NCBI GenBank assembly: GCA_025356715.1
Contig: JANXRU010000015.1
Span: 1-9,640, forward strand
DNA from: Bacteroidota bacterium
Lineage (GTDB): Bacteria; Bacteroidota; Bacteroidia; B-17B0; B-17BO
DNA length: 9,640 bases
Direction of reading: 5' to 3'
Shown here: in pieces, positions 1-6,800 of the stretch
Layout: every line of letters begins with the position of its first letter
Position numbering within the stretch: position 1 is the stretch's first letter
Made by a program: the position numbers and the translations under genes
The notes under the pieces: generated by a model
What the model was told of the DNA's origin: nothing
Seen by the model: only the letters and a program-made list of their open reading frames with translations
The model's database searches: none

Positions 1-91
1 ATTGAAGTTATTAATCAATAAATTACTGATTTTATTTGTGATAGAATATCGTGGGTTTTTTTAAGTTTACTAATACCCCAAATAAATTTAC

Positions 92-427
92 CTAATCAAT
101 AAACTCCGTCTTTTTAAAATAATCAATGATGGCGTCGTTCATTAATTTATTTTGCTGCTTAGCATCCAAGTAGGGGAGATTTTCTTTAAGCTCCCAGTGC
201 GGCCATCCATCATCATCGCGGCCTTTATATTCATAAAATCCATATGGCTCCATCACAGTGCATACACCAATATGCATCACTTCTAATTTTTCATCTTTTT
301 TGTAAGTACGGTATGGCTTATCTAATTCTTGTAAACCAATCATAAATAAAATAGCATCGTGTTCCATTTCAGATCCAAAACGCTCTATAAATTTATTTTG
401 CAGGCGTTGCCAATCAGAAACTATCAT
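92..427 (-). CDS. Small conserved hypothetical protein downstream of engB
   Basis: A soluble protein of about 111 residues that I cannot assign to a function. It begins MIVSDWQRLQ, has no signal peptide or membrane segment, and is rich in aromatic and charged residues (for example GFYEYKGRDDDGWPHW near the middle). It resembles small uncharacterised proteins I associate with engB in Bacteroidota; that is recollection, not a search. The frame is open back to an ATG at 451, which would add MLKKRLKK. I prefer the ATG at 427 because the extra residues are a lysine-rich stretch read out of frame from the engB tail, and a GAGG lies about nine bases upstream of 427. With this start it overlaps the end of engB by 14 bases, which suggests co-transcription and translational coupling. 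The stop is TAG at 94-92. Existence of the gene is likely, function unknown. Confidence 0.75.
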   Translation of the reverse strand: MIVSDWQRLQNKFIERFGSEMEHDAILFMIGLQELDKPYRTYKKDEKLEVMHIGVCTVMEPYGFYEYKGRDDDGWPHWELKENLPYLDAKQQNKLMNDAIIDYFKKTEFID

Positions 428-1061
428 CTTCTTCAACCTCTTTTTTAGCACCTTTGGGAGGTGGAATAAAATAAACTAAGTTTTCTTCAATGTAGGTAAG
501 GATTTCTTCTTTGCCTTGTTTCTTCTCAGCACTGGTAATAAAAATTTCCGGTAATACACCCCAATAATCCATTAAGCGTTTTTTGTATTTTGCTAAATTA
601 CTGGCCCATTGGTTTTTGCCAAGCTTGTCTGTTTTAGTAAACACTAAACAAAACGGAATCTCATGTTGCGTGCACCAATCCATAAATTCGCCGTCAATGC
701 TCTGAAGCTCTAAACGACTATCAATTAAAACAAAAACACAAATTAAATTTTTACGTTTCGTAATATAATTTTCAATTAAAATTTCAAATTTATCTAAATT
801 TGTTTTACTCGTTTTCGCATAACCATACCCTGGTAAATCTACCAAGTACCATTTATCATCTACACTAAAGTGATTAATTAACTGCGTTTTTCCTGGCTTA
901 GATGATGTTTTTGCTAAATTACTTTGGTTACAAAGCATATTTATCAAAGAAGATTTCCCCACATTACTTCTACCTATAAATGCAAATTCAGGTTTATCGG
1001 GTGTAGGACAGCCTTTGTTATCCGAACTACTTTTTAAAAATTTAGCGCTTATGTTTTTCAT
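414..1061 (-). CDS. engB: Ribosome biogenesis GTP-binding protein EngB/YihA/YsxC
   Basis: A 215-residue cytoplasmic GTPase of the TRAFAC class. In this family it is needed for late assembly of the large ribosomal subunit and is usually essential. All G motifs are visible in order: G1 GRSNVGKS (about residues 30-37), G2 threonine in GKTQ (T59), G3 DLPG in DLPGYGYAKT (75-78), G4 TKTD (142-145) and G5 TSAEK (176-180). Length is close to the usual 195-210 residues, with a charged tail (KKEVEEDDSF) that slightly exceeds the norm and whose codons overlap the start of the next gene. The start ATG at 1061 gives the expected short N-terminal segment before the GTPase domain. It is the middle gene of a minus-strand row, 80 bases after the acyltransferase gene. 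Identification is very secure. Confidence 0.97.
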   Translation of the reverse strand: MKNISAKFLKSSSDNKGCPTPDKPEFAFIGRSNVGKSSLINMLCNQSNLAKTSSKPGKTQLINHFSVDDKWYLVDLPGYGYAKTSKTNLDKFEILIENYITKRKNLICVFVLIDSRLELQSIDGEFMDWCTQHEIPFCLVFTKTDKLGKNQWASNLAKYKKRLMDYWGVLPEIFITSAEKKQGKEEILTYIEENLVYFIPPPKGAKKEVEEDDSF

Positions 1062-1086
1062 TTTTTATAGGAATTAGATTTAAGTA

Positions 1087-1128
1087 ATTAGTATTTAGAT
1101 GTTGTATGTATTTAATCTAAATACTAAT
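1087..1128. repeat. Perfect 14-bp inverted repeat between two minus-strand genes
   Basis: The arms ATTAGTATTTAGAT (1087-1100) and ATCTAAATACTAAT (1115-1128) are exact reverse complements separated by 14 bases. The stem has only two G:C pairs. On the plus strand it is followed by a T-rich run (about 1131-1139), as in an intrinsic terminator, but no plus-strand gene leads into it. On the minus strand, where the acyltransferase gene ends 14 bases before it, the hairpin is not followed by a T run. It could be a weak terminator or processing hairpin between the acyltransferase and engB, or an operator. The repeat itself is certain; its role is not. Confidence 0.6.
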
Positions 1129-1141
1129 ATCTTTTTTCTTA

Positions 1142-2086
1142 TTACTTAATTCTAAGTTCAAGTTCTTTAGTGTAAGTATTCACATGTCTATCCATTTTAC
1201 TTGGATAAATATCGGCGATAGGAATTAAGATACCCGTTTCTTCAACACCACCAAATGTAGGGTTAATAGCAGTTCCAAAAGACATCATGGTACTGGATAA
1301 ATTCATATAAGCGTTTATTAAAGGCGGAATATTTTCATCTAAGCTCCTTACCATTTTACCTAAAACAGCATGACCTTCTTTATAGGTTTTTCCTTCTAAT
1401 TGTTTTAAAAAATCAGTAACGTCTGTATTTATGTTAATGCCATGAATTGGGGTAACCAAATGTTGATTGTCAGGAAAATAAAACTTCATAAACGATAAAA
1501 TATAATCACGAGCTTCCACATTAAAATCGGTGTACATGGTTACTTTTCCATAATAGTATTTCATAGTAGGATTATCAACAATAATAGCCCCTAATCCGTC
1601 CCACAAATTATCCAAACTAAATAAACCTCTACGGTTTTGCTCAGATGGCTGATACTGAGGTTGAATAAATGAGCGCCCTAACTCAATAGTATAAGGTAAA
1701 TAGTTTTTATAAAATTCTTCTGAAAAATTAAATAATTCAGTAGTCGCTAAATTTACTTTGCCATGATCGTATTCAGCATCTTTACACAAAATAAAGCGAT
1801 ATGCTCCAACAATTTCTTGATCGTGCTTATTCCAAACTACAAGCTGTTGGTAAGCTTGTTCAGAGGTATCAAATTCATCAATGTCAATAGATTTTCCTGT
1901 TCCTCCACCTGCTTGCCTGAAAGTTATTTCGCGCAGACGTCCAATTTCAAGCATTGTGTTTGGGGAGTTATGGTGAGTGATAATGTATATTTCATTATCG
2001 CCATTATTCACTTTACGAACGTAAGTGTTTTTATTTAACTCGCTTAAAATTGTTTCGCGAGGTATTTTATTAATAATGTCTTCCAT
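1142..2086 (-). CDS. GNAT-fold N-acyltransferase, OlsB/hemolysin-like (Acetyltransf_5 type)
   Basis: A 314-residue cytoplasmic protein resembling the acyl-ACP-dependent N-acyltransferases that make the lyso form of ornithine or glycine lipids (OlsB, GlsB), often labelled 'hemolysin' in databases. Visible family features are EIGRLRE (47-53) followed by the glycine-rich FRQAGGGTGKS and the acidic IDIDEFD, the strand IVGAYRF (92-98) and the signature ELGRSFI (135-141), then a basic RR pair (152-153). No membrane segment or second acyltransferase (PlsC-like) domain is present, so it is not an OlsF-type fusion. The GlsA/OlsA O-acyltransferase partner is not in the window. The substrate amine cannot be told from sequence. 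The start ATG at 2086 is the only plausible one near the 5' end. It is divergent from the symporter and may share a transcript with engB, 80 bases downstream. Family assignment is fairly sure; the specific lipid product is inference. Confidence 0.75.
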   Translation of the reverse strand: MEDIINKIPRETILSELNKNTYVRKVNNGDNEIYIITHHNSPNTMLEIGRLREITFRQAGGGTGKSIDIDEFDTSEQAYQQLVVWNKHDQEIVGAYRFILCKDAEYDHGKVNLATTELFNFSEEFYKNYLPYTIELGRSFIQPQYQPSEQNRRGLFSLDNLWDGLGAIIVDNPTMKYYYGKVTMYTDFNVEARDYILSFMKFYFPDNQHLVTPIHGININTDVTDFLKQLEGKTYKEGHAVLGKMVRSLDENIPPLINAYMNLSSTMMSFGTAINPTFGGVEETGILIPIADIYPSKMDRHVNTYTKELELRIK

Positions 2087-2235
2087 ATAATTAAGGCAAC
2101 AAGATAGTGTTTAATTGATAATTTAAAATTAAATGTTTCGTTTTTTATCCTTTAAAGATATTAACGTTGTTGTATGTATAATTACATTTTTTTGTTATGT
2201 TTTTGATAACTCTTTATGTATATTTTTAGTGATGT
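2087..2235. promoter_or_regulatory. Divergent intergenic region, promoters for acyltransferase and symporter
   Basis: A 149-base, very AT-rich gap between the starts of two divergent genes, so it should contain promoters for both. I looked for the Bacteroidota pattern (TTTG, about 20 bases, TAnnTTTG) on both strands and found only imperfect matches, such as TATG followed by T5G at 2196-2205 on the plus strand. The promoters are inferred from gene layout rather than from a clear motif. Confidence 0.45.
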
Positions 2236-3738
2236 ATGTCGCCAATTTTAATTATTTCTTGTATAGGCCTTTATTTTGGAGGATTAATGCTGATTGCTTA
2301 TCTAACCTCCAGAAACAGTACTTCTGATAGCTATTTTTTAGGCAATAAAGCTTCGCCATGGTACGCTGTTGCATTTGGTATGATTGGTGATTCTTTAAGT
2401 GGCGTTACTTATATCTCCGTTCCTGGTAAAGTAGGAGCAGGGCATTTTTCGTATCTTCAATTGGTAATGGGATATTTTGTTGGTTATTTTATCATTTCCA
2501 AAGTGCTATTACCTATTTATTATAAAATGAATTTAATTTCCATTTACACCTATTTGGAAACTCGTTTTGGAAAACATACTCAAAAAACAGGTGCCTTCTT
2601 TTTTATATTATCCCGTATTTTAGGTGCTTCTGGCCGATTATATTTGGCAGCAGGCGTTATTCAATTTTTTGTGTTTGATAGGCTTACTAATATTCATATT
2701 CCTTTTTGGTTAAGCGTTTCTGTTATTTTAGCATTGATGTTACTATACACCTATAAAGGCGGAATTAAAACATTAGTATGGACAGATACCTTTCAATCCT
2801 TGTTTTTAGTACTCGGGGTTGTGTTATCTATTGCCGTTATTATTCATAAAATGGATATAGGTTTTGGAAAAGCCGTATCAAATGTTTTCTCATCCGATTA
2901 CTCTCAAACATTTTTTTGGGATTGGAAAAAATCTAATTTCTTTTTCAAAGAATTTATTGGCGGTATATTCATAGCGGTTGCCATGACTGGGCTTGATCAA
3001 AATATGATGCAGAAAAATTTGAGTTGTAAGTCACTAGGTGAGGCTCAAAAAAATATTTTTTGGTTTAGTATTGTGATGGTTATTGTAAACATTTTCTTTT
3101 TATCGTTAGGTGCTTTACTATATCAATATTATCAATCATCTGGTATTGAAATCCCTATGAATGATGAAACTGGCAAAATCATTACAGATAAGGTATTTCC
3201 AAATCTAGCTCTCAATCACTTAGGGATGTTCGCTGGTTTAATATTCATAATTGGATTAACTGCAGCAACATTTAGTAGTGCTGATAGTGTTTTAACTACT
3301 TTAACCACTTCAACCTATATAGATATGTTGGAGTATGATAGGAATGAAAAATTATCTGAAAAGGAAAAGGCAAAACGCAGAACAATGATTCATATTGGCT
3401 TTGCTGTAATCATGTGGTTAGTTATCATCATATTTGATATCTTAAATCAGCGAGCCATTATTGATACAATACTAATGATTGCAGGTTATACTTATGGCCC
3501 TTTATTAGGATTATTTGCAATAGGATTATTTACAAAAATGAATTTAAATGACAAAAAAGTACCTATTATTTGTATTTTAGCTCCAATTATAACGTATTTA
3601 TTAGCAAATTTTATAATTAAACCCCTTACAAACTACGAAGTCGGAAATGAGTTGATAATGATTAATGCAACCATTACTATTTTGGGTTTATTAATGCTTA
3701 GAAATTCTAAGAATGATGCAGTAAAAACCAAAAACTAA
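2236..3738 (+). CDS. Sodium:solute symporter (SSS family)
   Basis: A 500-residue inner-membrane transporter of the SSS/SLC5 family, which couples solute uptake to the sodium gradient with a LeuT-type fold. About 13 hydrophobic segments can be traced, from residues 4-22 (IISCIGLYFGGLMLIAYL) to about 470-490. Family landmarks are DSYFLGNK after the first helix, GDSLSGVTYISVPG in the second, SRILGASGRLYLAAGVI in the fourth, YKGGIKTLVWTDTFQ before the sixth, GLDQNMMQ in the seventh, and AATFSSADSVLTTLTT in the ninth, where the paired serines correspond to the sodium site on core helix 8. The substrate (sugar, amino acid, vitamin, sialic acid or other) cannot be deduced. An in-frame TGA at 2230-2232 leaves ATG 2236 as the natural start. 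Stop TAA at 3736-3738; the adhesin-like gene starts 72 bases later with no strong terminator between them. Confidence 0.93.
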   Translation: MSPILIISCIGLYFGGLMLIAYLTSRNSTSDSYFLGNKASPWYAVAFGMIGDSLSGVTYISVPGKVGAGHFSYLQLVMGYFVGYFIISKVLLPIYYKMNLISIYTYLETRFGKHTQKTGAFFFILSRILGASGRLYLAAGVIQFFVFDRLTNIHIPFWLSVSVILALMLLYTYKGGIKTLVWTDTFQSLFLVLGVVLSIAVIIHKMDIGFGKAVSNVFSSDYSQTFFWDWKKSNFFFKEFIGGIFIAVAMTGLDQNMMQKNLSCKSLGEAQKNIFWFSIVMVIVNIFFLSLGALLYQYYQSSGIEIPMNDETGKIITDKVFPNLALNHLGMFAGLIFIIGLTAATFSSADSVLTTLTTSTYIDMLEYDRNEKLSEKEKAKRRTMIHIGFAVIMWLVIIIFDILNQRAIIDTILMIAGYTYGPLLGLFAIGLFTKMNLNDKKVPIICILAPIITYLLANFIIKPLTNYEVGNELIMINATITILGLLMLRNSKNDAVKTKN

Positions 3739-3746
3739 TTCCGTAT

Positions 3747-3762
3747 TATTTTTGTAGTTTTG
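3747..3762 (+). promoter_or_regulatory. Possible Bacteroidota -7 elements upstream of the repeat protein gene
   Basis: TATTTTTG (3747-3754) and TAGTTTTG (3755-3762) both match the TAnnTTTG consensus and lie about 50-65 bases before the proposed TTG start. No good TTTG -33 element lies upstream, where the sequence is the A-rich end of the symporter gene. In AT-rich DNA such matches occur by chance, so this is a weak call. The gene could equally be read through from the symporter. Confidence 0.3.
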
Positions 3763-3810
3763 TTGAAATTAAATTTTGACGTTTAAATAAAGTAATCTAT
3801 CTTCGTAATC

Positions 3811-6800
3811 TTGAAATTTACAAAGAAAATATTACTATTATTTGTGTTTTGTGTTTTTTTAACTAAAAACTACGCACAAATTGATACATCGTTTTGGTTT
3901 GTTGCCCCTGATGTATCTCAAGGTTTAGGTGACAGGCCTATTATGCTGTATTTCAATACGTATGCTCAAGCAGCAACCGTAAAAGTAAGGCAGCCTGCAA
4001 ATGGAGCTTTTGTTCCTATTACAAAAGTAATTCCTGCTAATTCAATTGACTCTATTAATTTAACTGCATTTATTGCAACCATAGAAAATGCTACTCCGAA
4101 TTCAGTATTAAATAATGGTCTTTATATTTCTTCCACTCAAAAAATTTCTACCTTATATTCTATTAAATCAACAACGAATAAAGAATATCTTAGTTTAAAA
4201 GGACCAAAATCGATGGGAGTAGATTTTTACGTTCCTATGCAAGAGTTTTGGAATCAAGCGCCTGCTACATCCCCTAAATCATTTTCATCTTTTGATATTG
4301 TGGCTTCCTTAAATAATACAACTGTTTTAATAACACCCAAAACTAATATTATTGGTCACTTAGCTAATGTTACATTTTCGGTATTACTTCAACAAGGACA
4401 AACTTATTCTTGTCAAGACACAACTCGTTCAGCTACAACTAGTTTAGCTGGTTCAATTGTTTCATCAAATAAAGCTATTGCTATTTCAATTCAATCAAGT
4501 GGTTTAAATGAATTAGGTTGCCTAAGTTCTGTATGTGATCAAATTACTTCATCCAATTTTATTGGAACAGATTATATTGTTAATAAGGGAAAAGCAAGTA
4601 CTGAAAAAATATTTGTTCTTGCTACTCAAAATAATACTCAAATTACCATTAATGATGGAGGTGTAACGACTCATATTTCAAATTTTGGTGAGAATTATAT
4701 TTACACAGCTAGTCAGAATATCACTTACGTTCAAGCAAATAAACCAGTTTATGTACTACATGTATCTGGTTATGGTTGTAGATTAAGTGGTGCTCAAGTT
4801 CCTCCATTCTTTTGTGCTGGTACTTATACATCATCCTTTACAAGAGCATCCTCAGATTCTCTTATTTTAAATCTATCTACAAGAACTGGTTTCGAAGGAA
4901 ATTTTGCCTTAAATGGTAGTGCTGCATTAATACCAGCTTCTGCGTTTACAGTTGTTCCTGGGTCTTCAGGAAATATTAAATCTGCTAGATTGTATTATCC
5001 TTCAGCTACAGTGCCTGTGGGATCACATAATGTTGTTACTAATAGCGGTGATGTTTTTGGTTTAGGAATATTAAATGGTTCTTATAATAAAGGTAGTTCG
5101 TATGCTTATGTGTCTGAATTTGTTTCTTATCCTACCATAAATGCTGGGAATGATTTTACCATCTGTGCCAATGGTAACATTGCCTTAAATGCACAAATTG
5201 GTGGCGGAAATATTAATGGTACTTGGTCTACAAATGGATTTGGTGCTTTTGGAAGCGGATTCACAGCATTAACAAACACCTATACTCCAAGTCAATTAGA
5301 TACAACGATTAAGCCTGTTAAATTATTTTTAACAACTAGTGGTCCTTGTCCACAATTAAAAGATACGCTTTTATTAACTGTTAAAGCATCACCCCAAGTA
5401 AATGCTTCAATTGATCAGATTGTTTGTGGAAATAATAGTAATGTATTATTGAATGGTACTGTTACTGGAGGCTCTACTACGGGTATATGGGCAAGTTTGG
5501 GTTCAGGAACGTTTACGCCTAGTAATACAACTTTAAATGGAATTTATCACCCAAGTAATGCTGATACAACTGCGGGAACAGTTAAATTAGTATTAACCTC
5601 CACTGGAAATGGAATTTGTGCACTTGAAAGAGACACTGTGAAAATTACGATTACAAAAAGCCCTTATGTTAACATTGGGCCAACAAGTATGTCTGTTTGT
5701 GCAAACAACCCAACTGTTGCAATAACAGGAACAGTAAGTGGAGCTTCAACTACAGGTAAATGGACTAGTAACGGTACTGGAAGTTTTAGTCCAAGTAATA
5801 TTCAATTAAGTACTGGATATTTTCCCAGTCCAGCAGATGTTTTAGCAGGGCAAGTAAAACTTTATTTATCGTCAACTAATATTGGTTCATGTAATGTTGC
5901 AAAAGATAGTGTAATACTTGTTTTTACAAATTCTCCACTGGTAAATGCTGGAGCCGATATTTATACTTGTAAAAATAATTTAAATTCAATTCTTTCAGCA
6001 ACAATATCTGGAGCAACTACAACTGGAATATGGAGTGGGGGTACTGGTACCTATACTCCTAATAATGCTGCATTAAATGCTACCTATACTCCAAGTGCTG
6101 CAGAAATCACTGCTGGTGTTGCAAATTTATCATTAACATCAACATTAAATGGAAATTGTAATCAAGTAGTTGATCAGGTTTTAATAATTTTAAATGACGC
6201 TCCTTTTGTAAATGCAGGATTAGATTTAGTAGCTTGTAAAAACAACCCCTCAATTGCTCTTTCAGGTGTAGTTACTGGTACTACTACAACAGGTATTTGG
6301 GCTGGAGGGACAGGAACGTTTACTCCTGGGAATACAGTTTTAAATGCTACTTATGTTCCTAGTGTTTCAGATTTAGCAATAGGTTCTGTTACGCTTATCT
6401 TAACCTCAACAAACAATGCAAATTGTAAATTAGTAAAAGATACGGTTAAAATTAATTATTCTAATTCGCCAGTTGTTAATGCTGGTATTGATATTTTTGC
6501 CTGTAAAAACAACCCAATAACAGCTTTATCAGGTACGGTTTCTGGCGCTACTTCTACAGGTATATGGACTAATGGTTCTGGATCTTATAATCCAAGTAAT
6601 TCTGTATTAACAGCTACCTATACACCTAGTGTAGCAGAGTTAGCCGCGGGGTTTGTGAAATTAATATTGAAATCAACTAATAATGGAAGTTGTAATCAAG
6701 TAACGGATACAGTGAAAATTACTTTTACTCCCTCTCCATCTGTTACAGCTGGGCCAGATATTTATAGATGTAAAAATAACGCTGTAACTATTCTTACTGG

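Noticed and set aside
1..91. Search for a gene or terminator at the left edge
   Set aside because: Only AT-rich sequence with short chance palindromes (such as TTATTAATCAATAA near 8-21). No supported feature.
1889..1912. Walker A-like GGGTGKS in the acyltransferase
   Set aside because: Spacing is one residue short of GxxxxGKS and it lies in the GNAT domain. It is a glycine-rich loop and not an ATP site.
1763..2038. Plus-strand open frame of 91 codons
   Set aside because: It lies entirely inside and antisense to the well-supported acyltransferase gene and has no recognisable features.
2169..2179. GTTGTATGTAT shared with 1101-1111, flanking the acyltransferase gene on both sides
   Set aside because: An 11-base match in AT-rich DNA without symmetry or further copies is too weak to call a site.
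2133..2327. Plus-strand open frame of 64 codons
   Set aside because: It overlaps the start of the symporter in another frame. Its hydrophobic look comes from T-rich DNA.
3761..3779. Possible hairpin terminator after the symporter gene
   Set aside because: The stem needs two G:U pairs, has a three-base loop and is not followed by a T run.
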